A DNA stretch of 64,000 bases, from NCBI GenBank assembly GCA_013146195.2, contig CM028377.1:64935124-64999123 (forward strand). Direction: 5' to 3'. The notes under the pieces were generated by a model. It did not search any database. It was not told where the DNA came from and saw nothing but the letters and a program-made list of their open reading frames with translations. Numbering within the stretch: the stretch's first letter is position 1; every line of letters begins with the position of its first letter. Origin of the DNA: Codonopsis lanceolata (lineage: Eukaryota; Streptophyta; Magnoliopsida; Asterales; Campanulaceae). A program made the position numbers and the translations under genes. Of the stretch, positions 24,016 through 35,200 are shown in pieces.

Positions 24016-24394
24016 TATTATCCCCCCTCAAGCTCAAGGTAGTGAACAAATTCAGAACATTGAGCTTGGAAAGTAAATGAGTATGAGTGGGAAAGGGCAA
24101 AGCCTTAGTTAGAAGATCCGCAAGTTGACAGGCAGAGGAAACATGAACTGGAGCAAGAAGACCAACAGCTATCTTCTCCCTGATAAGGTGACAGTCCAGT
24201 TCAATGTTCTTAGTCTGTCCATGAAACACATGATTGGAAGCAAGATGAAGGGCAACCTTATTATCACAATAAAATGTAACAGGAGTTATGAGAGTAACAC
24301 CAAAATCCCTAAGAAGAGACATACGCCAGGTTACTTCACAGGCTGCATTAGTCATACTACAATATTCAACTACACATGAAGATATGGACACCAC
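23951..24394 (-). pseudogene. copia RNase H domain (fragment)
   Basis: The frame includes 'VEYCSMTNAACEVTW', 'TFYCDNKVALHLASNHVFHG' and 'HVSSACQLADLLTKALP', the conserved C-terminal RNase H blocks of plant copia polyproteins, in order. It is part of the broken pol frame and is separated from the RT segment by a frameshift near 24396. The catalytic-type Asp of CDN is present. The adjoining upstream frame carries 'DADWASCPTTRRSLSGYC', so the domain is split over two frames. Confidence 0.85.
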
Positions 24395-24397
24395 ACT

Positions 24398-25351
24398 CTA
24401 CTTCTTAGCTTTCCAGGATATAAGAGAACTACCAAATAAGACACAATAACCTGACAAGGATCTTCTAGTAGTTGGGCAAGAAGCCCAATCTGCATCACAG
24501 TAAATTGCAAGAGAAGAAGAGCTGGTGGAGGAATATAACATACCTTGACTAAGCGTACCCTTGATATACCTTACCAATTTCAAAGCAGCATCCCAATGAG
24601 GGTCTCTAGGAGAAGTAAGAAATTGACTTAGAATATGTACAGCATATGAAATATCAGGTGATGGTAAGATAGTCAAGCCTCCCAATGAGCCTCTTGCACT
24701 GATTTGGATTGGCAAGAAGAGAACCCTTATTAGCAACTAAATGATGATGTTGTTCCATAGGAATCTTGGAGACATTGGCAGACATGTAACCATCATTAGA
24801 AACAATGTCTAAGGAAAGTTTCCTTTGGTGAATGCAGATGCCTTGGGAGGATCTAGCAAAATCTCAATGCCCAAGAAGAATTTCAAAGGACCTAAATCCT
24901 TAATATTAAAATGAGAATGCAAATGTTGTTTAACATCTGCAATCACATTGGTATGAGAACCTGAGATCAAAATGTCATCCACATAAACCAAAATGGTTGT
25001 AAAGGTATTGTCCTTGGTCAGGGTGAATATTTTATGATCATTTTTAGATTCCTCAAAGCCAAATGCAAGAAGAGAGGCTGCAAACTTGTTGTATCATTGC
25101 CGAGGAGCCTGTTTGAGGCCATATAGGGACTTCAATAACCTACAAACAACAGGCCTAGATCCAGCAGATAGATGAGAGGGTGGAACCGAATAGCCCGGAG
25201 GAAGATCCATGTATAACTCCTCATCTAAATCACCATGGAGGAAAGCACTGGCAGCATCCATTTGGGATAGATGCCCGCCCTTAATGGCAGTCAAGGCTAA
25301 GAACATTCTAACACTAGTCATCTTTGTCACAGGGGCAAATGTCTCAAAGTA
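24398..25351 (-). pseudogene. copia reverse transcriptase, C-terminal part (broken)
   Basis: Three frames together cover RT downstream of the solo LTR. 25351-25094 reads FETFAPVTKMTSVRMFLALT and then QMDAASAFLHGDLDEELYM. 24991-24809 has the active-site motif YVDDILISG and 'FNIKDLGPLKFFLGIEI'. 24736-24398 has 'SYAVHILSQFLTSPRDPHW'. Frameshifts and stops separate them, so no functional enzyme can be made. YVDD is the normal plant copia form of the polymerase motif. Confidence 0.88.
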
Positions 25352-25356
25352 ATCTG

Positions 25357-26671
25357 ATGGATGAGTATTTTCCTCATTTATTGGGTATTATTCCGGCTTA
25401 AACTTTGCTATTTCTCGGGATTTTTGTAGTCTGATATATGTTTTAGTTTTGTTTCATAGTTTCAGGGACTTGAGGAACAATTGTGCAAAATAGAGGCATT
25501 TTATACTGAATTGAAGACTTGTGGGGCCAAAGTGAAAATTCCAAAATTTGAAGACTGAAATCTGGAAATCTGCCTAACTTTAAAACAGGGCAGCCGTCTT
25601 TGTTCGCTATTATCGTGATGCGTGCTGCTACTTTCCTTTTTGTTTGGTGCTTTACTGTTTTGTACCATTTCTCCCTTAGTTGTTGTACATTAAGTAGGTA
25701 TAAATATATCCCTTTTAGTTTAGATTTTGGGGAGAGACGTCAAGTATTATTTTTCTTTGTCTATGAAAAAAGATTTTTCAAGAACGATTTAAGGTTTTGT
25801 GCTTTTAATTATGGGGAACTAACCCCAAAATCTAGGAATTGAAGATAACTTGTATTGAAATCTTTTGTTCGACTTTATATTTTTATGCAATTAATTGTTT
25901 TGTTTATCACAAAAACATTATTATCAAATCTATTCTAGAAGTTTATATGTTAAGATATCTACAACTAGCGAATCCAGGAAAATTCTAAAATAGATTCACC
26001 AAAGTCAACTCACGTCGGAAGGCGGGTCACCATGTAAAACGACGTCGTTTTACAAGGAGAAAATAAATAAATAAATTTTGAAATTGGGTTCACTTGCATC
26101 CTATTAGGCATACATGCATCTGCCCCCGGGTATGATGAGCTGCATGACCAAAGTGCATAAGTCATATATTTGCCATCTTTTGCGATAATTAAATCTTGAT
26201 TCATGACCCTTGCTAAGGTAGGATTGAGGTTAATGTGTTTTTCGTGCTCTTAAGGGATCCTCAATTGTTATATGGATGGATCAAGAAAGTATAACAATTC
26301 GGGATACTAAGATTGCAAACCGTGACCCAAGTGCACCAATCTTTACTTATGTGAACGAATCTTTAACATTGATTGTTACATTATTTGCATGAATATAAGG
26401 TGGATATACAAGTGAATCCTTATTCCTAGGCCTTTTCCAAGCCTTGATTTATCTCATATTTACATGCTTTGTTAATTAGTTTATTTTATTGCTTTTTAGG
26501 TAATTTAATTTAGTCAAACCAAAAACCCATGCTTTTTATTATTTGCTTTGTTTTGTTAGAATAATTGAATTTACTTAAATCAAAACTCAAATCTCTGTGG
26601 TTCAACCCTTGTCTTTGCACAACTATGCTCTGGTTGTCTCGTGCACTTGAAAGGTTAATTTTATTACATCA
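25357..26671 (+). mobile_element. Solo LTR inserted in copia reverse transcriptase
   Basis: It begins TGATGGATGAG and ends TTACATCA, so both ends have the TG...CA form. It is bordered by the identical 5-bp repeat TAATC at 25352-25356 and 26672-26676. Removing the insertion and one repeat restores the copia reading EGEDY|FETFAPV. A TATA-like 'gtataaatatatccc' lies near 25696. No primer site, polypurine tract or coding domain is seen, so it is an LTR left by recombination. Orientation is taken from the TATA box and is tentative. Confidence 0.85.
26034..26053. repeat. 20-bp perfect palindrome in the solo LTR
   Basis: GTAAAACGACGTCGTTTTAC is its own reverse complement and has a GACGTC (bZIP-type, ACGT core) centre. 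Within an LTR it might be a transcription-factor site. That is inference only. Confidence 0.6.
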
Positions 26672-26676
26672 TAATC

Positions 26677-27207
26677 CTCCCCCTCTATTTGAGTAAAGCC
26701 CTTGGCAACCAACCTAGTTTTGTACTTATCCAAAGTACCATCAGCCTTATACTTCAACCTATACACCCATTTGCAACCCACTGTCCTCTTGTTAACAGGA
26801 AGATCCTGAAGTTTCCAAATGTTATTTTGTTCTAGAGCCCTTAACTCAGCATCCATAGCAAGACACCAGTTTGGATTTTTCAAAGCTTGATTATAAGAAG
26901 TAGGTTTAGACAGGACAGAAATGTTGCATATATAGGAGAAATATGGAGTGATAGATGAATAAGAGATAGTGGCTTCATGAACCATTGCTGCAGAGCAAGT
27001 ATAGGTGGTAAATTGAGGAGGTAACCATGCATAATCCTTGAACTTGCTTGGCACAACCCTTTGTCTCTTAGGTCTAGAAGGACTAGAATCAACGGGACTA
27101 GGATCTATAGGTGAGAACATGGGAATGTGGACTTCAATTGCACTAGCAGGATCACTAGCAAAGGGAAAACTGGTTTCATAGAAGTAGACATCCCTAGAGT
27201 AGAACAC
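26677..27207 (-). pseudogene. copia reverse transcriptase, N-terminal part
   Basis: The frame holds 'PTSYNQALKNPNWCLAMDAE', 'LEQNNIWKLQDLP' and 'GCKWVYRLKYKADGTLDKYK', then LVAKGFTQIEGEDY, the standard start of plant copia RT. It stops matching exactly at the target duplication of the solo LTR and resumes at 25351. Upstream residues rich in P and S form the linker between integrase and RT. Confidence 0.9.
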
Positions 27208-28128
27208 CTTGTGAGTTCATATCATATAACTTGGAGCCTTCTTACCAAATGGATAACCAATAAAGACACACTTGGATGCCCTAGGAGAAAACTTATCTCT
27301 GTGAGTAGAAGCAAAACATAGGCAGCAAAGACCCTAAGGTGATTATAGAATGGGGGTTGATGAAGAAGAACTTCATAAGGTGTTTTGAAGGAAATAAGAG
27401 GAGTATAGTAGGTGTTCTATTGATTAAGTAGGTGGCAGCAAGGATACAATCTCCTCAGAATTTAATAGGCAAATGACTCTGGAATCTTAGGGCTCTAGCA
27501 ATATTGAGAAGATGGCGATGCTTCCTCTCAACTCTCCCATTTTGTTGGGGAGTTTCAAGACAAGAAGACTGTTGTTCTATATCAAGGGATAACAAGTAGG
27601 AAGATAGGGAGGTACTGAAAAATTCAGAACCATTATCAGATCTTATAGCCTTAACAGAGTGTTGAATTGAGTATTAACAAGTTTGAGAGATGCTGTAACA
27701 TATGGCGGAACTTGGACTTTGGAAGTTAAAAGATAAGTTAAAGTGGTTCTTGAAAAATCATCCACAATTTTAAGGAAATAGTGCACACCAGTATATGTAT
27801 GATGTCTATATGGTCCCCACAGATCACAATGTATTGATGCAAAAGGTTCAACAACCCTGCTAGTACTCATAGATAAGGGAATTCGACATTGTTTTGCCAA
27901 ATGGCAGACATCACAAGCTGTACTAGACACATTTTTATGACAAGAAATAGGGTAATGTTTTAAGGTAGACATTGGAACATGCCTTAGTCTGTGGTGCCAA
28001 AGAACTTCAGATTGCACAGCAGCTGTGGAGGCCACATAATGAGAATTAATGGAGGTGGAAGAAGGAGAGGTAGTGCCAGGCAGTACAAGTATGTAAAGTC
28101 CTCCTTCCATTTTACCAATCCCCTTCAA
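27208..28128 (-). pseudogene. copia integrase (broken)
   Basis: 28128-27643 carries the His/Cys region (LWHHRLRHVPM ... CDVCHLAKQC) and the core start HCDLWGPYRHHTYTGVHYF with its first catalytic Asp. The core continues in other frames toward 27500 with DNGSEFFSTSL and then LETPQQNGRVERKHRHLLN, supplying the second Asp and the Glu. The segment at about 27240 reads 'RASKCVFIGYPFGKKAP', the integrase end seen in copia. Several frameshifts and stops interrupt it. Confidence 0.88.
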
Positions 28129-28196
28129 GCTCTTGCAAGCTAAGTCCTGGAAAAGACAATAGGAAGGAAAGAAGGAAAGTGAACAACCACTGTAAG

Positions 28197-28844
28197 CTAC
28201 AAGCTTGCTAACAGAAATGAAGTTGAGAGAAAACTCAGGTGCATAACGACATTGAACAAAGTAATACCAATAGGTAATTGGACATTACCTGTATAAATGA
28301 TAGATGTAGTCAGACCATTGGGTAAATGGATAATGGAAAAAAATGGAACAAGATTGACAAGGAGATGAAATGAAGAGACAATATGGTGTGATGCACCTGA
28401 GTCTATAATCCATTCATTGTTGTGCTTGGTGCTGGAAGTTAAGTGAACTGAACTAGTAACATTTGAAAATTCAGAATACTTACCTGCAACTGGAGTAGTT
28501 GTATTGTTGAAGGGTGTATTACTTTGTTGATTAAACATGTGAAGCAACTGATTGTAACGTTCCTCAGGAATAGAGACTGTATTGCTTGAAGATCCAGATG
28601 CAGCAACAGCTGAAACATTGGCATGAGAAACATTCGCCTTGTTTTGGAGATTCTTTGGCATCTTTGCAGGATCAGGTTTCATTCCATGAAGCTTCTGCCA
28701 ATCTGGAAATCCATGGAGAAAGAAGCAAGAGCTCTTTATATTCCTTGTACCTTCACAATGATCACACAATAAGTGTGCTTTGGAGACATTCTTCTTTGAG
28801 TATTGGTGCTTGATTTTCCAGAAAATTGAGTTGTACTTTTGCAA
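28197..28844 (-). pseudogene. copia gag knuckle and protease region
   Basis: The frame starts in a diverged zinc-knuckle region (LLCDHCEGTRNIKSSCFFLHGFPDWQ) and runs through a serine/asparagine-rich linker to EWIIDSGASHHI, the aspartic protease active-site motif of copia elements. It ends shortly after. The canonical CCHC spacing is altered, so nucleic-acid binding may be lost. Confidence 0.85.
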
Positions 28845-29394
28845 ACAAGGCTATAGAAGGCTCAACATGTGTAGAACTGGAAGTATGCCTAACAGAACAT
28901 TCCTAGACCTTCTCATCTTGCACAAGCAAAGACAATGTAGTACTCATATTTGGAAAGGGAGATTTAGCTAACACAGTGCTATGAATTCCTGAATAAGAGT
29001 CATTTAGGCCAATTAAAAACTGAGTTACTTTTTGAAGTTGTTCAGATTCATCCACTTTCCTGGAATTTCCACAAGAACAATCACAAACACATTTAGGCAA
29101 ATTGCTTATAGCTTCAAATTCATCCCACACAGACCTAAATTGTGAAAATTAGGCTGTAATCAACATAGATCCTTGCTGTAGATTCATTAGTTCCTTCTTA
29201 ATCTGGAAAACTTGAGAAGCATTACCTTGATTGAATCTGCACTCTAAAATCATCCCAAATTTCCTTTACCATTTTGAAATATACTAGACTAGCACTGATC
29301 TCAGACGTAATTGAATTAAGCAACCAAGATATAACCATGCATATCATTACACCTCTGCCAATGAGAAAGATATTTGGACTATGCATTTGGTTTC
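28845..29394 (-). pseudogene. copia gag (5'-truncated, frameshifted)
   Basis: Minus-strand translation in mixed frames gives SKYLSHWQRCNDM, MVISWLLNSITSEISASLVY, 'QIKKELMNLQQGSM' and 'QFLIGLNDSYSGIHSTVLAK', the usual plant copia gag blocks in order. The N-terminal gag is missing. Similarity starts within a few bases of the PARP1 fragment's stop codon at 29395. At least three frame breaks occur. Confidence 0.85.
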
Positions 29395-30439
29395 TTATGA
29401 AGATATCTTTCTTGATGTTTTGCTTGTCTGTTCACCTTCAGCCTTGATGTTTGACTTCTCATTTCCATTAACAGCTCTTTTGCGTTTGGCACCGCCCTTG
29501 GACATCAAATCCTCTGCAGGCTCTTTGTCTACCTTGCTCTTTTTGCCTAAAAAGTCGAGCATAAATGGAAATAAATGGTATCAGAAAGAAGCCTTGTACA
29601 ATTCGTGAAAGAAATCTCGTACTACCTTTACTAATGGAAGGAACCTTCTTGACCATAGAAGAGACAACTGTCTGATCAGAAGCTGAAAGGCTGTCCCATC
29701 CGGACAGGGTTTGTACTTCAGTTGTTGGAGAAGAGTCCAGAAAACAATTTGCATGATTCCACGCCAATCCTCTCGCACCTTGACCCTCGGGCTTAGTAGA
29801 TATGCGGACCTATGCATAGATAAACAAAAGAATAGAATTCAAAATTTTCAAATTGAAGCACATATATATCCAAAATATTTGTTCCTTCATAACTGAGGTC
29901 AAGAACATGTATCTCAGGACTTGAAGGTTAAATCTAGTTCCAAGTGCCTTAATGAGCAGTTTCCAAATGTCAACAAAGTTTTTTGTTCCATAGAAAGGGA
30001 TAACCCACCTCTCCATTCATGATCTTTTGATTGCAGCACTTACAAGTAGCACGGGAAGTTTGTGAAACTTCAATTCCACATTGCATAATAGAAGGAGTAG
30101 TGCTCTTTTCTGTGATTTGGGGTCCACTACCGTCAACATAATTCCTTATCTTTTGTTGATCTTCCCATCGAAGTGACTCTATGCCATAAACATCATCAAG
30201 ACTACAAGTACAGCAAAGTTACAAGGTCAGTAACTGCACAAGCAAGAAATGAAGTTTCCTTTTTAGCATCAGAGGGTATCATGTCTTTAGAAACAAAAAA
30301 GTGAACATATACAAATTAATCTGCTTTGCCTTCTTAAGTATGCAGTGAGCATGGTTCCACATCTGCCCATGGAAAATAAACGAGTAACTAATCTTTCAGT
30401 ATAAAACTCAATGCATCATCAGAAGCGGATTCATGCATT

Positions 30440-30740
30440 GGGAGGCAAAGAGGGACAATGCTAAAGCATGATATATGATGCTAGGCCCTCTTTCTAGCAA
30501 CTTAAGCTTTTAGCTAACATTGTATTAGAGTTCTTGTTACCGAAGGTTTAGGGTTCAAGTATCCCCCTTGCATTTGTTTCACCCAGCTTGCTTTGATAGT
30601 GCACAAGTTGGCACTCTATTTGGCTTGTGATGCATAAAGCAATGCACTCAGTTTATCTCTTCACGTGTTAAGGGGCCCACTCATGAGAGGAATTGTTAAA
30701 GCATGATATCCATTGTTGGGCCCCTCTCCACTAACTTAAG
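30440..30740. repeat. Two related ~65-bp segments in PARP1 intron 1
   Basis: 'taaagcatgatatatgatgc' with 'acttaagcttttagctaaca' near 30460-30525 recurs as 'taaagcatgatatccattgt' with 'acttaagcttttaaataatg' near 30685-30755. The start TGTTAAAGCATG and the spacing of about 230 bp suggest partial LTRs of a small (TRIM-like) element. No target duplication was found. Confidence 0.45.
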
Positions 30741-32151
30741 CTTTTAAATAATGATTACTTAACATAAAAAACCAAATTCAATTATTAAGATGCTAAGGAA
30801 ATTGCTACCGAGAATATCTCATTAGTGACTTTATTTCCAAGTTCCAAGTCAAGGAATCAGTTCACTAGCTATCTACAAAATTAACAACAGCCTGTTATCC
30901 CATATCAGAGAACATAGTCCAGAAATGCAAGGAAAAAGAAAAGTTATTATGGTAACTGCTCCCCTAATGCTCAAGTTCATAATGCTCATAATAAACAAAC
31001 ACTACGAATCTCCTCAACATTCATTATCAAGATAGAAGTATTTATATCATGCCACACTGCTAGACAGTATATATACTGAGATCCTGTAGGCCTAAGGAGG
31101 GCGAAGTAATGCATTCTGATTACAGAGGCACCAAAGGAAGAGGGGAAAGGGAAACAACCTATGTATGTGCAAAGTATGTGCACTCAAATAAGTATACTAA
31201 ATACTGAAAGTCCACTAGCTACCTAAAACCAACAAACCCATCCAACTCTCAAGAATGCACGAGAATTCAATCAAAGATCAGCATCATCGAATAATGTATC
31301 CACACAAAAAATATATGTATGTGTGTGTGTGTGTATGAAACTGACAAGTCTGACATGCCCAATTTCTTTCTTCCCCTTACCGGAAAAAAAAATGTTGCTT
31401 TACCGGAAAAAAGGTTGAAGATCAGTGGGAACAAATATCCGCCAATTGCACAAAACAGCGGAGGCATAAATATCACCTCAATCGATCAACCTCATGATAA
31501 TCCCAAAAACTTAAGTGTAAATTGAATACAATGCAATGAAAGAGTGAGACTCGTCATCCAAGAAGGGTAAACCAACAAACAGTTTATCATGTCCAAAAGG
31601 GCAATTTCATAGTTCACTCAGTAGAGTACTACAGATAGATCAACTTTTCTATACAAAGTTAAGGATTCTTCAAACTAGTAGAATGCATCACTGCTTTAGC
31701 TACTTCAGAAGAGAGTGTCTATTATTCTATTTCTTGATTTCTAGCAACAAAATAAGTCACACAGGCACACAGGACCCGTGACAAACTGCTGCCATGAGTA
31801 GAACTGGAGAATAACAATTTAAATCCCCTAAGATCGACTAAGGAACTAAAAGAAAGTTAACAACCAAATGAAGACAATAAAACAAACTGGTATAGTGAGC
31901 CCACATTTGCAAAATTCAATAATTTTTTTTAAGAACAAACCAAAACCACACGCACCAAAACACCCACATTTGCATGTGGCCGCAATACGAACCAATATGT
32001 TAGGCTTTTAAGCTAATTTGAAAATAGAAAGAAATCCCACAATCAAGATTGAATAACATTACTACTACAATAAGAAGTGAAACAATCACAATAAATCCAT
32101 TATAGAGAGGACAATAAAATACATTGAAGAAAAGCCCAGAAAACCCAGATG

Positions 32152-32820
32152 CAGGGCCGGCCCAATGGGTGAAGCAAGGAAGCCCTTGCTTTAGGCCTCA
32201 AAAATCTTTAGGCCTCCAAAAAAAATTACTACCTTTTTAAAAAAATATATATTAAGTGATTCCTAGTTTTTCTCATTAGGTTACTTAATGAGAAATTAAT
32301 GTCATTGAATAATAAAAATTTAAAAGACATTAGATTACTTAATAAGAAATTAATGTCATTGGATAATAAAAATTTAAAAGCCAATTGTTTTAACCTTGAA
32401 CATTTTTTAAAACATAATGACAACTCTGATATTGATGAATTAGGTCTATTTACAAAACTATTTGTAAAAGAAATTATACAAATGAAAAATGATACACAAA
32501 TTGTCGCACTTTAATTATATAATAAGGCTTGATTTTTTTCCAAATGCGTATCGCTTATAGAATAATGTTTCGTGAATCACAAAAAGAAGTTTTTAAAACT
32601 AAAATTAATAAAATTTCATCTAAGACCAACAATGTCTCAACAAAGATTAAGTGGATTTAGCTTTTATTCGATTGAAAATAATTATTAAATGAAATTGATT
32701 ACAATAATTTTAAAATGATTTTGCATCCTAAAAGCACAAAATATGTTCTTTAAATAAAAAAATGTAATAATAAAAAATATATTATTTGATTTTAAAAGCG
32801 CCACTTTAGAGCTTTAGCCC
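32152..32820 (+). mobile_element. hAT transposon remnant in PARP1 intron 1
   Basis: It starts CAGGGCCGGCCC, the usual end of plant hAT elements with TTF/ZMYM1-type transposases. Inside, the plus strand reads 'NLEHFLKHNDNSDIDELGLF' and, further on, 'LRPTMSQQRLSGFSFYSIE', both resembling the C-terminal dimerisation region of that transposase family. Stops and frame changes make it non-functional. The right end and target duplication are not clear. Confidence 0.7.
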
Positions 32821-33033
32821 ATAGCCATGAGGAAAAAGAATTTTCTGTTTTTCAAAATAAAGAATTTGAGAAAGGGGTGGAAATATACAGGCATGAAGCC
32901 GTCAAATTAGGAGGATTGGATTCTTTTGCAAGGCGGAAAAACCTCTTTGTCGACGGGGGGTTTTGCAGGTTCTGCATGACGACCTTCCTGACTTTGTATA
33001 TTCTGCCTTCCATGGCTTTACAGGCTCCGCCAT

Positions 33034-34009
33034 TCTCTTTCTAAAAAAGGTAATTTCTTTCTTTCTCTCTCTCTTAAATCTACAGGAAAGGAATAGTTGA
33101 CAATGAGCTACGGATACATTGTCAATGTCAATTGTTCTTTCTGTGTTTCGTCAGGAATCTCTGATGAATCTATAAAATAATTGAAGTGAAAGGCTGAAAG
33201 GCGTATTTATTCTGTTCATTTGTCACTTTGTTGTTCCCTTTTCTACGCTTTTGTCTCTCTATTTTGGCTTGGCTCTAACCCAATAAAGAGCTCTTTCCCA
33301 CTTCTTGGGTCGTCTAAAGGAAAATCCATGACCCTATTTAGGGTTCAAATTTGGCTGGTTTATTTTTTAAAAAATAAGAGAATCGCACTGCAATAATGCC
33401 CTGCTTTAAAAATATAAAATCAGGACTAACACAATATGTCTAAGAACTAATACATTGATTCGTTCCAAAATCAATTGAAGACGTACGAGAACCATGACCG
33501 AACCAATACGATGCGTATCTTTGATCAAGAGGATAACTAGATATTCTAAAAAACAATGATCAATAATCAAATCATGTTCTTCCTTCATACGACATTTTGT
33601 TGGGTTCGTTGTTCTTGTGAAAATAAACTAAATGTAAAAATCATTACTTCCAAATTAATAAAGAGAAACGAAAAAGAAAGTTGTAAGGAAATTTATTGCA
33701 CGTCATCTTCTTCTCCGATCCCCTTATGGTTAATTTAATTAATTTACAGGTAACAATCCTTCAAACTAATAATATTTGGAATAAAAAAAAAGCAGGAAAT
33801 TAATTAATATGGAAGAACAATGTTTTCCCTCCTACTTTCTCTTTAATCAAATAAGAAAACTTTGTTGAATATTGAATCAAATTATTATATATTTTCTTTA
33901 GGTCGTAAGTTGTATCCCTTTTATTATCTTCTTATCAATATATATATATATATATATATTAATTATACTATATTAGTATATTATATATAATAAAATAATA
34001 ATAAATACA
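33034..34009. other. Upstream flank of the PARP1 fragment; no gene
   Basis: Just upstream of the exon 1 ATG is a pyrimidine/purine tract ('cctttttta', 'gagagagaaag') consistent with a 5' leader. An (AT)n run lies at about 33939-33960. Beyond that it is AT-rich with no exon or element ends. Confidence 0.4.
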
Positions 34010-34198
34010 CATTGGTCCGATTCGGTCCGGTTCTGTGTTTTTGGTTTCTGGAACCGGGGACCGACCCAATTGTCCGGTTCTGTAAAAATTCAGATCCAGG
34101 ACCAATCCAAAGTATTGGTCCGATCCATTTTTGACTGGTCCTGTTCGGTTCCATTGGTCAGGTCCGATTCCAGAAAACTTTTGCTCACCCCTAACCCT
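34010..34198. mobile_element. hAT-like end with subterminal GGTCCGGTT repeats
   Basis: Many short copies of 'ggtccgattcggtccgg' or its complement precede 'tttgctcacccctaa', whose complement TTAGGGGTGAGC is a typical plant hAT terminus. Only one end is present. Confidence 0.5.
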
Positions 34199-34568
34199 AG
34201 TAACATGTTTGTGACCATATAGGCCACCCTTGATTTAAACGGGCCCTTTTTTCACGAACCTAACATTTTTCGATTTCGGTTTAGATGCGATCTTCAGTCT
34301 TTTAACATCTCTAGTTAAAATTTGGTTGATCCTATCCTTACAGGGTTACGATCATACATGGCTAGCCATGTTAGTCCTAAATTTAATATAGTTACCTTTT
34401 CTTAATCCTAACCATTTATAATTACGGTTTAACAGAGTTAACTATGCGGTCCTCGACCCTATTAACATCTCTACTAGTAACAAACCGATGGCTAGCCATG
34501 TCAAGTTAAACTTATATAAATTAAAGAGGATAAATTTTGGTTGATTTAAAAAACAAAAATAAAATATT

Positions 34569-34827
34569 ACTTCCTCCATCCCTAAATTATCGTCCTCCTT
34601 TCCTTTTTCGTCCGTTCCAAAATAATTGTCCACTTTGAAACTTACCTTTTTAGAACATCACTTTTACCACTTTACCCTTACTTTTTCATCATACTTTAAT
34701 TATGAGTCATATACACATGGGCTTTAAAGGAAACTACATATTAAACCAATATTAATAATCCAGTCAAATATGTTTTTTTAAACGGTGCGCAGGGGCAACC
34801 AGGACAATAAATTAGGGACGGAAGGAG
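34569..34827. mobile_element. Stowaway MITE with TA duplication
   Basis: The left end CTTCCTCCATCCCTAAATTA pairs with the complement of 'taaattagggacggaaggag' on the right. TA flanks both ends. At 259 bp it is the normal family size. This is the clearest Stowaway in the window. Confidence 0.85.
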
Positions 34828-34909
34828 TATTTGTTTGTAGAAAATTAACACATGGCAACAATTTTACAAAAAAAACTGTTATGTAGCAATAGTGATTTCT
34901 GTTTTAGTA

Positions 34910-35200
34910 CTCCATCTGTTCCATAATATATATCGTTTTAAGAGATTTTTTTTTCCAAAATAAATGTCACTTTCCAACTTTCAATGATTTTTTTTTATTT
35001 TTTCCAATTCTACCTATATTTATTGACTACGTAACTTTTGTTCAACTTTTTGAGCAGAAGTATAAAAAAAAAACCTCATTAATATTTAGAGTAAAGTAAA
35101 TAAGGACAATTTAGTCTTTACAATATGTTTCCTTGATCCGTGTAAAAAGTTTTAAAACGAAATATATTTTAAAACGAAATATATTTTAAAACGAAATGAG
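34910..35200. mobile_element. Stowaway-like MITE
   Basis: The left end is 'ctccatctgttccataatat' after TA. The right end is 'taaaacgaaatgag' before TA and is preceded by three tandem copies of 'ttttaaaacgaaatata' at about 35149-35195. Confidence 0.6.

Larger units (their letters stand above)
23737..29394 (-). mobile_element. Degenerate, 5'-truncated Ty1/copia retrotransposon
   Basis: Reading the minus strand from 29394 downward gives gag, CCHC-like knuckle, protease, integrase, reverse transcriptase and RNase H in copia order (integrase before RT), then a polypurine tract and 3' LTR. Many stops and frameshifts break the frame. The 5' LTR and gag start are missing: copia similarity begins right at the stop codon of the PARP1 fragment. 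A 1315-bp solo LTR is inserted in the RT domain at 25357-26671. Confidence 0.9.
29395..33033 (-). pseudogene. PARP1: PARP1 fragment: two zinc fingers only, exon 1 damaged, 3' exons lost
   Basis: Poly(ADP-ribose) polymerase 1 senses DNA breaks with N-terminal zinc fingers. Five minus-strand exons are seen: 33033-32889, 30362-30313, 30201-30009, 29809-29626 and 29546-29395. Exon 1 starts MAEPVKPWKAEYTKSGRSSC and has the first CxxC. Exon 2 is MWNHAHCILKKAKQIN, the matching HxxC. Exon 3 has GIESLRWEDQQKIRNYV and GIEVSQTSRATCKCC. Exon 4 has GLAWNHANCF and LSGWDSL. Exon 5 is Lys-rich (GGAKRKRAVNG) and ends RKISS-TAA where copia gag begins. Exon 1 is 145 nt, out of phase with exon 2, has an extra C in a C-run and an in-frame TAA. 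The PADR1, BRCT, WGR and catalytic exons are nowhere in the window. All introns are GT-AG, so this is not a processed copy. Confidence 0.88.

Noticed and set aside
24125..24379. Plus-strand frames across the copia region (also 28586-28971 and 27127-27321)
   Set aside because: They are antisense to clearly identified copia domains and carry no domain of their own.
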